Positions 22,850-34,462 of a DNA stretch of 64,000 nucleotides are shown here, piece after piece. The DNA comes from Ricinus communis (Eukaryota; Streptophyta; Magnoliopsida; Malpighiales; Euphorbiaceae). Positions within the stretch are counted from its first letter, which is position 1. Each line of letters begins with the position of its first letter. The translations under genes and the position numbers were made by a program. Where the stretch lies: the NCBI RefSeq assembly GCF_019578655.1, contig NC_063258.1, positions 2,666,001 through 2,730,000 on the forward strand. Direction: 5' to 3'. The notes beneath the pieces were generated by a model. It saw only the letters and a program-made list of their open reading frames with translations, had not been told where the DNA came from and did not search any database.

Positions 22850-24290
22850 CAAAAATTAATGAAAGTCTAAGACTTCGTCATCTAAATTCTTATCTACATT
22901 TTCTAATGTTAAAGCAACCTCTAACAGATCATGTCTATCGTATAAATAAGTTTCATGCATAAGATAATCTAAACAATCAATATATAAGCATTCATCAATT
23001 GAAGTAGTAGGAGATAGAGTTAGAGAATCAAACATTTTAAATTCAACAGTCTCTCCCTAGACAGTCATAGTCAGTTTCCATCGTGCACATTAATAACTAA
23101 TTTGGTAGTTGCCATCAAAGGTCTACCAAGGAGCATTATTTGCTCCTTATCCCTTAAGCGTATTTTCTATGTCGAGAACCACAAATGGAGTAGGGATTAT
23201 CGGTTTTCCTACTTGAATCAGCAAGTCTTCCACCATGCCTCTTGGATACTTTATTAATCTATCAACAAGTTGTAAAGATATGGTAGTTGGTTTTATTCTC
23301 CCAAGGCATGTTGTGTATAAATTGAATAGGGCATCAAGTTAATACTTACTTCCAAATCCGATATGGCTTTTGTAACTTTCTTGTTCCCCATCATAATTCC
23401 AACAGTAATGCTCCTAGGATCTTTTATCTTAAGGGGTAATTATTGCTAAAAGAGTCACTTGTTATTTCAGATACCATGACTTTTTCATTATTCTCATATC
23501 TCCTTTTGCTGGAATTTAGCTCCTTGAAGAATTTAGCATAAGCTGATATACTCCTAATAACATCCAACAAAGGTATATAACTGTTAACTTTAGAAAGCAT
23601 ATAAGAAATTTCAGCAAATTGCTTATCCTATTTGCTTTCTTTCAATCTGTTAGGGAATGGAATAGAAGGCTTATAAGGCTCAGCTTCTTATGGAATTCAA
23701 GTCTTATGAATGCCTCCTTTACTTTCTTCTTTTGCCCATAGTTAGGCTTTGCTCTTCCTTCCTTCTATATTGCTCCATCAATAATTTTCACATCAACTAA
23801 TCCATTATCTTTTGGTGCGCTTGCATAAGAAGAATATTTTTCAATTACAGTTTCAATATCATTATCAAATAACTCACCATCTTTAAGAATGGTGATAGCT
23901 TTGGCTTGCTCAAGTTGACTTGTCAATTACACAGCTTTAGTAATTTTTTCAATTTGATTTTTCAATCGCTTTATTAAAGCTTCAATGGAATCAGTTTTCT
24001 TTTCATTCCTTTATATCATATCATGGGTAGTTGTTATAAAAGATTGGAGTTTTTTCTCAAAGCTTGATTTTCTTTGAAGAGCTTGTCCTTGATTTTGGAA
24101 TGGAGGGTTGGATTCCTTGGGCATTGAGGCTCTTGGTTCTGATAGTGGGACTGATTTTGATTCCTCAATAGTTGTGGTCGGTTTTGGTCCTTATTTCTCT
24201 AAAAAAACTTGGATAGTTTCTCCAACCTAAATTATAGGTATTGGAATAAGGATTAAACCTAATTTTTCTAAACTGATAAAATTCCATTAA
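22850..24290 (-). pseudogene. Athila-type gag C-terminus and aspartic protease (broken)
   Basis: On the minus strand the order is a gag end near 24290 (with YNLGWRNYPSFF-like words), a charged linker full of stops, then an aspartic-protease region. The protease reads L-M-P-Y-S-I-Y, LGRIKPTTISLQLVDR, KYPRGMVEDLLIQVGKPI and FVVLDIEN between about 23390 and 23150, the conserved order in Athila elements. The catalytic D-x-G is not clearly preserved; an E replaces the expected Asp in L-E-V-S-I-N. No RT follows. The gag N terminus is missing above 24290. Confidence 0.75.
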
Positions 24291-24309
24291 ATGAATTGAG
24301 GACTTCACC

Positions 24310-24860
24310 TAGTGATTTGGAAACCACGTCCATTGATATGGAGACCCGCCCACTAATTTAATATTTATAGAGACTTTCCTTTAACTGTTTTCCGTTTTAG
24401 AAAAGAAACTACCACTTCAGATCAATTTGGTAATTTTCCACTACTGGGTACTTTTGATAAGAATTTCCTGCCATGAGGTGTCATCTGATTCATTTGATGT
24501 TCTCTAGAGGTTATGCTGACACTTAGTCTTCCCATGGGCTAAAATGTAATTTTGATGGGCCAAGGACCAATTTCATAATTTTTTTGGTAATTTCCATCTC
24601 GAGATGCAATCTAGCCTTCTATATGTTTTCTAAGAATTTTATTGGTATTTGGTCCATTCAATGACTAAAATATAATTTTGATAGGCCAGGGGCCTATATG
24701 ACATTTTTGCCCTCCATTTGGACCTATATAAACCTTCACATTAATTCCATTTCTCTTTCATCTTCATTTTGTCTTTTGTTTTCTTTCAAACCCTTTTTTG
24801 CTTTTTTTTATATAATTTCTCACCCATTTCTTCACTAAATCGTGTGAAGCCAATCTGGAA
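24310..24860 (+). promoter_or_regulatory. Upstream region and TATA box of the PMD gene
   Basis: A TATATAA at 24725-24731 lies about 130 bases before an ATG at 24861, with a pyrimidine-rich leader between (CTTTCATCTTCATTTTG...). The spacing fits a plant promoter driving the PMD pseudogene on the plus strand. The rest of the segment shows nothing recognisable. Confidence 0.45.
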
Positions 24861-27320
24861 ATGGCGGCCTTATCATCAAGATTCTCAAGACGCACTCTGA
24901 TCGCATTGAACTTAGAGTTCTCACCACCAGTTTCTCGCTAAAACTACTTAGGGCTTGTGAAAGGAGAGGAGATCCCCCTTTTGGCAAAATTGAACACTTA
25001 CCGAACGTTCTCAACCATCGGAGAGGTATTTTTCTGAAATTAAACTTTATTTTATGTCACTTACATACTAGATACATATGTTATTTGTTCAAAATAAGTA
25101 TAATTTTGTAAAAGAAAGTGAGCAAAGTTAATGCTTTAACCCATAAAGCCTATGGGCTCCGAATCGACTGTGCACGGGCCGAAAAGTGATTTTTAGGGGG
25201 TTTTAGCTCAAAACAGTAATAAATTGATGTGATACTTACTTGTTTGAGGCCTTGATGTGGTTTGCAACATGTTTACATACCTTTACTTGTGCTTTTTAGA
25301 GTGATATTGTATTAATCTAATATGCTGAAAACTTCTACGGCACTCGTGAGTGGTTCAACGAACTCTCGAGCCCAGTTTAGGCTAGGATTGGCGATATTGG
25401 CTTCTACTGCTTTGTTGCCACACTTCCATGGATTATTAGGAGGATGGACCACACTTATGTCTATGCTTTGCTCGAGAGGTGGATGGACACCAACCATACT
25501 TTCCATACCCCCGATTGATAAGCTAACTCTCTCCCTTCTCTGATTTGCTGCCATCATGGGCATTGATTTCACCAACACGCCCATGCCAATTGATGACCCA
25601 ATCCATGATCAACACTCCAATGTCTGAGTGTGCTTCAATACTGATTTACTTGGGTTCTTGCCAGCATGCAAAAACACATGTTGCATCGCTTACCAGAGCA
25701 TACCTCTCCACTACTGGGGCTTTATGCCTCAGAATGCTTGGAAGGTGGATCAGATGGCCCGAGCTTTTCTAGTGTATCTTTTTGGTACAACTTTATTTTG
25801 TGACTCAAAAAATTCACTGAACTTTCACTATTTGGTCCCGCTAAGGAATTGGACTAGGTCTCCTCCTACAACTGGGGGTCTGCGGTTCTTGCGTACTTGT
25901 ATCATTAAATGGACATTATTGTTCGAGGCAGTAAGCAAATCTATAGCTTCTGGCATGTGATCCATGTAAGTTATACTCTAACTTCACTTTTCTAATTTCT
26001 TTTATTGGTATTGCGAATGCTGATTCTTATTTTACGGGTTTGGGGCCCTAGAGATCAGCCTTCTAGGGGACTCACAACCTATCTCCACCTCACAAGCTTT
26101 CCTTCGCTTGAGTCGTTAGGGCTCGAGCAAGAGTGTCCCATTAGAGTGGGCCTAGATTCACGTGCAGCATATATGGATCAACTCCTTGACCTAGGGGACA
26201 AGGTAAAAAAAATTATTAGTCATACTCGTGTTTGGTATATATAGTTACTTACCTTTCCGATTTATAGATTCAGGGTGATTGGATAGGGAAGTGTCATCAT
26301 TGGGACCCCTACATGCTTTCTGCAGCTGACTTTGAGCAGAGGAGGATTCCACTGGCCAAACCTACCTGTCGGGCGTGGTACTTAGGCGAGAGGATTTACA
26401 GGTGGGAGCAAGGCCCTAGCATACGTCGAGTTCCCTTGCCTCCACCTCTCTCTATGTTCTGGACAGTGGACCTCGCTGGGGAGGAACTAGCAGAATATTT
26501 GGCAGGGTACTACAAGCCTATGGATCTCACCATCCGATCTTGGAGGATGGATTACACTTCTTTTACTCCTCAGTTGCTGGGGATTGTGCCTTTCGACGAT
26601 GATATCATGGCTCAAGTACCTTTTCTAGTCTACTTCAAATTCTTCATCTTTTATATTCCGCTTTTCTAACCTTTTTTTACCGTTCATCCACCGTGCCCCC
26701 GCTGCTCCTGAGCCGACAGAGGGATGATCCACTTGATGTTCCAGGCCCTCCCATATTTCGGGCTCCTCTACTGGTGTTGCTTTTGAGGCACCTCCTACAA
26801 CCATGTATGATGTGGTTGCAAGTAGCGTCATATTCCTCCCAGATCCAATGGTCTCATACTGGAGTCCTTATAGTGCGATGGAGCACTAGCTCGCCATGGA
26901 ACATTGTCTTCCTCCAAAGTTCACTCCAAGCACTTGCACCCATATAAATAACATTCTCCTTTGTGTTTTCACATCTTCTTTCTTGAAAAGTTAGTGACAT
27001 ATGATGCAAATACACATATAGGTTCAGAGATACCAATTTGAGTACATTCATCAATTGGTAGGCAACACGAGGAGGCAGCTCTTCATCTGTGCAAAATATC
27101 TGCATGTATGTATGTATAAAATGCACTAACTAATTTCTTTTCGGGTTTTTATTAGAGGGACCACGAGAGCTTGCAAGGGCAGGTGGACGACCGACAGCAT
27201 CAGATTGACGCTCAGTAACATCAGATCAACACTATGATGCTTTAGTTATCTACCTTGCAGACTCAGGGATGGAAATTGACTTAGATGATGGGATGGAGGA
27301 TTCAGGAAAGAACCTCAGCT
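24861..27320 (+). pseudogene. Plant mobile domain (PMD, aminotransferase-like) gene, broken, with introns
   Basis: Exon-like blocks on the plus strand read as the plant mobile domain family (PF10536). They are: LLRACERRGDPPFGK before a splice donor at 25027; F-Y-G-T-R-E-W-F, PWIIRRMDHTYVYALLERW and THTFH-like words at 25330-25530; DQMARAFLVYLFGTTLF at 25754-25804; and W-G-S-A-V-L-A-Y-L near 25880. Later blocks lie at 26005-26200 and 26270-26615. GT/AG junctions at about 25965 and 26200/26271 support introns. In-frame stops (for example in SSPV-stop) and frameshifts kill it. PMD genes occur in host genes and in transposons; here the surroundings are retroelements. Confidence 0.8.
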
Positions 27321-27660
27321 TTTGATTCTTTTGTTACTATTTGTACTTTCCCTTTTTTCCATTGATTGTAAAACTCAACTTTTGATATATAAAATTTCGC
27401 GTTTCTAGCACATGTCATTATTTCTGCTTGATGTTGTCTATTTTAGGTGTACATATGACGAGGGCAAGAAAATGTTGAAAAATACTTCGAAAAGCCGAAA
27501 GTCTTTCTGATGATGTCACATAACCTCTTCCTGATGACTATCACATAGCTAATCAGTTATATACTAAGCCGATTTGGCTGTGTGCACAGTCGATCGACTG
27601 TATGATCAGTCAATTCGACTCTATAGTTGTAAAGTCTGAATAAAACACTAATTTTAAGGC

Positions 27661-27668
27661 TATAAATA
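27661..27668 (+). promoter_or_regulatory. TATA box of the DUF7745-like antisense gene
   Basis: TATAAATA lies 58 bases before the ATG at 27726 on the plus strand. The spacing decides the start: the in-frame ATG at 27672 would be upstream of the expected transcription start. Confidence 0.5.
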
Positions 27669-27725
27669 CACATGCAACCCTCATACTTCCCTGTACATGA
27701 TTCTTGTTCCAAAATCCAAAAGAAC

Positions 27726-29077
27726 ATGTCCCAAAAAAGTGCCAACAACCTACAAACCCTTCTCAAAACCCTAACTAGTGATGATCAAATCAAACTTGGG
27801 AAATTCAACTTTTCATCGTTCAAAGCCATGCAACACACCAAGCTTAATTATGGATTTCTCCATTCTACCGTCAACTTTTGGTGTCCAAGAGACCATGTCT
27901 TTAGGTTCAATGGGCAACAGTTTTGCCTCATAATTAAAGAGTTCTCTATCATTCTTAGAGGCCTTATGGATTCCTCCTATCTGATTGCTTTACCAAACCT
28001 TGATGATCCCTTTCCTAGCAAATTGGTAGAGCTATTTGGCATGCCCCCGGCTAAGGTTCTTTCTCATTCTGTTGGTGAATACATTACCCTTACTTTTTTA
28101 ATCTCTTGTTGTGAGAAGAAAGAAGAAAGAACACTCGCTTGGATTTGGATGCTAGGCTTTTGTTTATATGCCCAATTTCTACTAATTTCACCTCAAGGAG
28201 GGGTAGACATTAGGATTGATGGTATCATAGATCAAAGTGGAACATGGAGCGAGTCTTATACCCATCATTCTGGATAAAACCATCATTGGGTTAGACATGT
28301 ACAAAACCCATCAACAGTTTGGAGGCAGCCTCATCCTCTTATAGGTATACAACCAAATCTTTTTTTTTTCTTTATTATTTTTTCCTTAACTTTTGCCTAA
28401 GCCGCCCTTTCAGATTTTTAACTTAGTAGACTCTATTTTTGCTTAAGCTTAAAGGCTCTTTTGGGTTTTCAACTTAGCTTTCTTTATTATTTTTCTTTTT
28501 TTTTTCCTTTTTATTTTTCCCTTTTCCTTTTACAGATTTGGTTGCATAAAAAAGCTCAAGATACTAACCATTCTGAGGAACATTGACACACATGAGCAAA
28601 GCACATGCAAGTTCGATCACTAATTATTCCGCGGGGCCATGATGGCTGGATTACTTAGATAAAGGGCATCCCCGATACAATTATTCGCTAGTCCTGTCCC
28701 TGTTGGAGAATCAAGCACGTTACTCTTAAGGTATACGACGATTGTGTGTCTTTACCTGGATTACTAGCATCCACCTTCTATACACCCTCAAGACTCTGAT
28801 GTCAATATGGCATAAACAATGGATCTTAGAATTCCCACCTGAATCTGAAGGCTTCCCACTTAGATAGGATTTCCTAGATAAGATGGAGAGACTCTAGCCT
28901 TACCGGGACATAGAGTACAATCTTGACTTCAAAGACGATCTACCCATAGATGATAACTACAAGGCTTGAGTCAAGCTTCAGATTACCACTTCCCCTGAAT
29001 TTGCAAGGTTCAAGAGGACCCAACAGCTAACTACTGATTCTAAAGATATGGATGCAAATGCAAAGAGAAGAAAATGA
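27726..29077 (+). pseudogene. DUF7745-like gene, antisense-ORF type of Tat retrotransposons (broken)
   Basis: I start this at ATG 27726 because of the TATA box at 27661. The first exon reads KLNYGFLHSTVNFWC, DHVFRF and a IIKEFSIIL tract, the pattern of the plant DUF7745 proteins often found in retroelement neighbourhoods (helical, function unknown). A frameshift near 28265 shifts to D-K-T-I-I-G-L-D. A stop sits at the exon end, just before a GT donor at about 28344. An intron with pyrimidine-rich end runs to an ACAG acceptor near 28537, and decayed sequence continues to KDMDANAKRRK and a TGA at 29075-29077. It converges on the pol of the Tat element. Confidence 0.65.
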
Positions 29078-29379
29078 TAAATATGTATCCTTTTAGATCT
29101 CAATCATTTTACTTAGTACTTTAGCTTAGCTTTTCTTTTCAGTTAATTCGCAAGATAATAAACAAACACATATATGCTTGATAAAAATCCCAAATAATTT
29201 TATTCATTTAATGAAGGCTTAAATGGGTACATTTTAATTTCTCATGATACAACTCTTGTCATCAATCAGTTTTTTCAGATTCTCTAACTAATTATTTTTT
29301 CTCATTACCCTGATTTTTGCCTGACCAGCCCTTTTGAGTTTTCTGATCAACAGGCTATATTTTCTATTATATTTTACTT
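29078..29379. other. Spacer between converging antisense gene and Tat pol
   Basis: About 300 AT-rich bases between the end of the plus-strand gene and the end of the minus-strand polyprotein; probably 3' untranslated sequence for both. Confidence 0.5.
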
Positions 29380-30620
29380 TTATACATAGTATTTATTAAG
29401 ATGGTCTATGTTGACTGGCTCAGAGAACTTGTTCCCTTCCAGCCCTGAGATCTTAATGGCACATTTAGGCAGGATTTTCTTCACTAAGTATGGGCCTTCC
29501 TGATTAGGCTTGAAATTCCCTCTTGGATCAAACAACATAGGTCTTATGTGTTTTAACACCAAATTCCTAGCTCTAATCTTCCTGGCTTCATTTTCTTATT
29601 GAATGCCCTAGCTATCCATTTTTGGTACAATTGCATGTGATATAGGGCTTTCATCCTTCTTTCATCGATTAGAGCCAGCTGTTGGTATCTCTGTTCAGCC
29701 CATTGGTACTCGGATATTTTTACCTCCAACATGACTCTCAAAGACTTCAGCTCCAACTCAATTGGCAAGACCGCTTTAACCCCATAAACCAAAAAGTACG
29801 AAGTTTGCCTAGTCGATGATTGCTCAGTTGTTCGATATTCTCAAAATGCAAAAGGTAACAGAAATGACCAATCCTTGTGATTCTAAACCATTTTTGAGAG
29901 AATTTTCTTTAATTTTTTGTTAGCTGCTTCTACTGCTCTATTTGTCTGAGGTCTGTATGGAGAAGACTTGTGATGCTCGATCTTGTATTCTACTAATAAG
30001 TCTGTTGTTTCGCCCATGAACTGCACCCCATTATCTGTCACAACATGATGTGGGACTCTATATTTACTTATCAATTTTTTTTCCTATAAACTTGGCCATT
30101 AGTCTTGCCCCTACAGTAGTGAATGACTCAGCCTCGACCCATTTGGAGAAAAAGTCGATCACTACTACTATGTACTTGTGCCTATTCGAATGAATTTTTA
30201 TTTCTCTAATGATGTCAATTTCCCAGACTGCAAAAGGCCAAAGAGATGTTAAGTTATGTAACTCATTCGGAGGTACATGACTCAGGTTACTGTAAAGCTC
30301 GCACTCATGGAATTTTCTTAATAAAGCTATACAATCATTTTCCATCGTTAACTAGTAATAGCCTTGATGCATAATCTTTCTGGTCAACACTATGTCGTTC
30401 ATTTGAGGCCCGCATACTCCTTAGTAACACAATGAAGTTGGACACCTAAAGCTATTCTTCTATACAACACTTCTTCATGGTTGAGGTAACTTCTAGCATG
30501 TATCCGCAGTAAGTAATTTTCCTTTGTAGTCACTTTCTCGAGATACACCCAGTCTTCTATAAAAAGATTCAAATCGTAGCACCATGGCTTCTCCTTTGGT
30601 CTTATATGTACTTGCATGAC
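29380..30620 (-). pseudogene. Tat element A integrase (broken)
   Basis: From 30620 downward: the pre-integrase region (IRPKEKPWCYDLNLFIEDW), the zinc-binding HHCC end (H-E-C-E-L-Y near 30300), and the core with V-W-E-I-D-I-I, IVVVIDFFSKWVEAE and D-N-G-V-Q-F. The C-terminal part reads G-P-Y-L-V-K-K and P-V-N-I-D-H-L-N-K-Y-Y to the stop at 29380. Stops fall around 30065-30075 and 29880. Confidence 0.85.
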
Positions 30621-30629
30621 CTAATTTTC

Positions 30630-31085
30630 TTAATAACAGGGTGCTGCTAACTTCGTGATTACTAATGGCTTCATCAGAAGTTGCGAGAGCGAAATGAATG
30701 AACCAACATTTAAAAAATTGCAAACCAAAGTCCTGAGGTAATTAACATACGGTTTCAACCTTTCCTTTTTCATATCACAATCTTCTATGGCTTGTTGGAT
30801 TACTAGCATGGAGTCCTCATAGACCATTATCTATCTTGCTCCGGCTACCACGATCGCTTTTAAATAATTAAACATGCTTCATACTCTGTCGTGTTATTAG
30901 TCATTTTAAAATCCAACGCTTAGCCATCGGTAGCATTTCTCCTTTTAATGTAATCTGAACTACTCCTAACCCTAAACCTCTTGCATTTATAGCTCCATCA
31001 AAGTACATCTTCCATTCCTGAATCTCAATTGCCCCTAAATTCTCATCAAGGTATTCTAGATCCCAAGGGTCATCTTCTTCAATTG
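30630..31085 (-). pseudogene. Tat element A second (archaeal-type) RNase H (broken)
   Basis: Between the retroviral-type RNase H and integrase, the strand reads W-K-M-Y-F-D-G-A-I-N-A-R-G and, after stops, S-M-L-V-I-Q-Q-A. This is the order of the additional RNase H domain characteristic of Tat-lineage elements. The first catalytic Asp (F-D-G) is present, but the middle is full of stops. Confidence 0.75.
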
Positions 31086-31500
31086 CGTTCTAAGCTAAAA
31101 ATTTTGCTACATCCCTACCCTTAATTACCTTCTTAGTGACGTACTCAATGTCAAACTCTGTCAAGAGTACTAACCATCTAGCTTGCTTTCCTATAAAAAA
31201 TGAAGCTTCAAACAAGTATTTCAATGCGTCTATTTTTGAAACTGCTTGCATCCTATAAGATTGAAAATAATGCCTCAATTTTCTTATAGCCCATATCATG
31301 GCTAGACACATCTTTTTTATGAGGTTATACTTCGACTCATAAGGTAGCAACTTCTTACTGAGATAATAGACCGCATGCTCCATATCATTTGGCCCACATT
31401 GTGCCACCATAGTCCCTATGGCTTCTTCTTCCAAGGCCAAGTATACAATCAATTATTTTCCATCCTTTTGCGGTTTTATTAGATACTCTTTAATCATGTC
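31086..31500 (-). pseudogene. Tat element A RNase H (retroviral type)
   Basis: The open segment 31452-31090 reads L-I-V-Y-L-A-L-E, HAVYYLSKKLLPYESKY, FQSYRMQAVSKIDALKYLF and RWLVLLTEFDIEY. This is the usual order in Ty3/gypsy RNase H, with V-Y-Y-L-S-K-K in place of the common IYYVSK. A TAG near 31455 separates it from the RT connection. Confidence 0.85.
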
Positions 31501-32310
31501 AAAGGCTTTCTAGCCATGTTTATCCCATATAATAGGTTGGTGTTTTCTTAAAAGCTTGGATATAGGATTATAAATTATTATGAGCTTGGAAATGAACCAG
31601 TTGATGTACTGCAATCGTCCTAGAAATCCTCTGACTTCCTTTTCTATCTTCGGCGCTTTCATCTCTTGAATAGCCTTTACCTTATCTGGATCAATCTATA
31701 TTCCTCGTTGACTCATTATATGCCCTAGTAGCTTTCCTAATGTTACCTCGAATGCACTCTTCCTTGGATTGAGCCTCAAGTTATACCTTTCTAATCATCT
31801 TAAGAACTTATCAAGAGCCTGAAAGTGCCCTCCCCTCGTTTCAGACTTTACCATCATGTCATCCACATATACCTCCACCTCCTTATAAATCATGTCATAA
31901 ACAAGATGGTGACTGATCTCTGATATGTTGCCCCCACATTCCTTAATCCAAATGTAGCAATATGTCCCTCACTCGATGATGAATGATGTTTTCAGCTTTT
32001 CTGCTGCTACCATCATGATCTGGTTGTATCTGGAGAAACTATCGGTGAAAGAGTACATAACACTCGAGGCTGCATTGTCAACTATGATGTCTATATGAGG
32101 AAGAGGAAAATCATTCTTTGGGCATACCTTGTTTAGATTTTTATAGTCCACACACATTCTTACTTTACCATCCTTATTCAATACTAGGACGATGTTTGCC
32201 AATCATTTGGGATAGTCGACTATGTCGAGAAAATTAGCTTTTACTAGCTTAGCATCTTCTTCCCGAATCTTCTCTGCCCATTCCAATCTTAGCCTTCTCA
32301 TTTTCTACTT
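31501..32310 (-). pseudogene. Tat element A reverse transcriptase (broken)
   Basis: Motifs in order on the minus strand: R-E-E-D-A-K-L-V-K-A-N-F near 32260, then D-G-K-V-R-M-C-V-D-Y-K-N-L-N-K (32170-32125), D-F-P-L-P-H-I-D, and the catalytic box Y-V-D-D-M-M-V-K-S at about 31872-31845. GFLGRLQYINWFI follows in the thumb. A TGA takes the place of the tryptophan of the Y-P-x-W-L-A-N motif near 32204; further stops and frame changes follow. Confidence 0.88.
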
Positions 32311-32515
32311 GATTGGCTTGATGTGCGGATAGGTTGGGCTGTGGTGCTCTGCTATTTTCCCATCTAATCTAGGCATATCGTCGCAAGCCCAAGCAAATGC
32401 TTCTTTTCTTTCTTCTATTATTTTTCTAGTTTTTTTATCTCTTCAGGAGTTATGTCATGAGCTATCATAATGTTCCTTGGATTTCAACTCGTGCCTAAAT
32501 TAAATGACTCAATTT

Positions 32516-33091
32516 TTATGAAATTAATGTCAAATATGCGCATTTCACGGTCATTAAAATGTACACTACCATCAGGAAGACATCGCATAAATAAGCAAAA
32601 TTATCATTCATATCATTGATCTTTAAAAGAAAAGAAACATCGTCCTCATAAAGATCAGACATTGTTACATTTTCATAAAATACATCAATGGTTTGCACTT
32701 TTATCAGGGCAGCTAGCTTTTGTGGGTTCGGCTTCTCAGGCAGGGCGATGAATACTTCCAGCTTCAGCTCTTTAACCTTGGTGGTGATCTTCTTAGGGAC
32801 CTCCTTGATGCTCAACTTGACCATCTTGTCGATGATTAGGCTCTTGAATATCTCGAGTCTCAGCACCTCAGTCCTAGCCATGGTAACAAGTTCAAGCTCT
32901 CCAGAGTAAGTCTTGTATTCCTGGACAAATATGTCCTTTAAAGTCTTACATTTTGGTTTGTCCTCATCTTCATCCTCATGATAACCCAGTCCATGCCGAG
33001 TTTTCTGACCCTTAAAATCTAGCAGCTTTACAATACCCTGGTTATTCTTCCCCATCCCTATTCCAGGCATAAAATCCATCTTTTTGAACAT
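32516..33091 (-). pseudogene. Tat element A G-patch-containing region
   Basis: The open segment starts M-F-K-K-M-D-F-M-P-G-I-G-M-G-K-N-N-Q-G and ends with an acidic tail. The glycine-spaced pattern (G-x-G-x-G-K-x2-Q-G) matches the G-patch domains, thought to bind RNA, that several plant Ty3/gypsy polyproteins carry between protease and RT. A second glycine-rich run H-G-L-G-Y follows. Confidence 0.7.
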
Positions 33092-33345
33092 ATTGGCTGC
33101 TTTAAGATCCCTGTAGTCCTCATAGAGAATAATGACTTAGAATTCAGTAAGGCTTCTAGCTTTTGTGTAGTTCCCTAGATAGCTGAGACAACCTTACCAC
33201 CTTCAATGTTAATAGTCACTACTTCGCCTTCATGAGGAAACTTGACCTTCTAATGTACAGTGGAAAGCACTACTCTTAAGGCATGGAGCAGCCTACCCAA
33301 TAATAGTGCGAAAATTACTAGGATGTCCAAGACAGTGAATTCCAC

Positions 33346-33702
33346 CTAAGATTTGATAGGACACATCTTCACCAATGCTGAAAACGTTTCTTCCACGTCT
33401 CTCTTCATCTCATCATCGGCTCTTATCATCATATATGATGGCTTTAGATCTTTTGCAGTCATATCCAGTTTAGGGAGTATGCGAGGACATACATTGATGG
33501 CTGACCCATCATCTATCATCACACATAGTGTCCTCTTCCCCTTGACTTCCACTATTATATAAAGAACCTTGTTATGGTCTCTCTTCTCAAGTGGTAAGTC
33601 TTCATTTGAGAAAGTGATCATCCTGGTGGTTTTGTCAGTTACCGTTTTGATCATTTTCTTGGCAGTAGCTGTTGTGCTAATGCTTATGTTGGACAAGGCC
33701 AA
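33346..33702 (-). pseudogene. Tat element A aspartic protease
   Basis: The open segment reads KVLYIIVEVKGKRTLCVMID then D-G-S-A-I-N-V-C-P. The active site D-D-G is at 33513-33505 where a retropepsin normally has D-T/S-G. In this sub-lineage D-N-G is common, so the change from N to D is one step. Downstream P-S-Y-M-M-I-R-A-D-D fits the flap and after region. It lies between gag and the G-patch region. Confidence 0.75.
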
Positions 33703-34462
33703 ATTAGAGCTTTCCTGTGATCCAATGAGTGCATAAGCAACTCCTAGATGTCAGTTGTCTTCTTCTCCTGCTTAGCTACTCTAGCAACCCATTATCCTTT
33801 TTAGGAGCTTTCTCGACCTACTTCAGTTTATGGACCCCTATGTCCTTATCCACTGACTTGAATTCTTTGTTGGAGTCACTATTAGCCCAAATATACTTTG
33901 CCTCGACATCTTGGATCTCGCACTCATCTCTAAAACTGTGCTAGATATTAATTGCCATGACTAACTTCTTTTCTCCTTCCTTCCAAACCTCTAGAAGACA
34001 AGGCTCACAAGCTGCTTCATCCTCTGACCTTCAGCCACTCAGCATAATATCCTCAATTCAAATAACAGTGGAGGGAGGCTTCGAGTAGCAGACTTTAAAG
34101 TATTTTTTGCCCGAAAGCTGTCCAATAGGTCTTCATATTCATACCGAGAAAGATGCTCAACTTGTCATTTTCCACAATCAATCAAGTCCTACATCTAGTG
34201 CTTAAGACAGTTGCGCTAGTTCACACATGCTCGAAAGCCTAGTAATACTCACAATACTAACTGTTATGAGGCTTAGGATTATTCTTAGGCGATTGGGGCT
34301 TAAGCTTCTTGCTCTATTTTAAGTGACGGAACACTATAGATAGTGGTGCCCCAGCTTAGTGAAAGTTCTTTGTGGGCTATTTGGTCTTGGCTCGGGTTGA
34401 GGTATGTCTTCGGAAGAATTCATGACCTCCTCTTCACTGAAGTCAAGGATGATCATGGACAC
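33703..34462 (-). other. Linker between gag and protease of Tat element A
   Basis: About 760 bases in polyprotein position, with stops in all minus frames and no motif that I recognise. Confidence 0.45.

Noticed and set aside
32688..32909. 73-codon plus frame opposite the G-patch region
   Set aside because: Shadow of the minus-strand Tat coding sequence.
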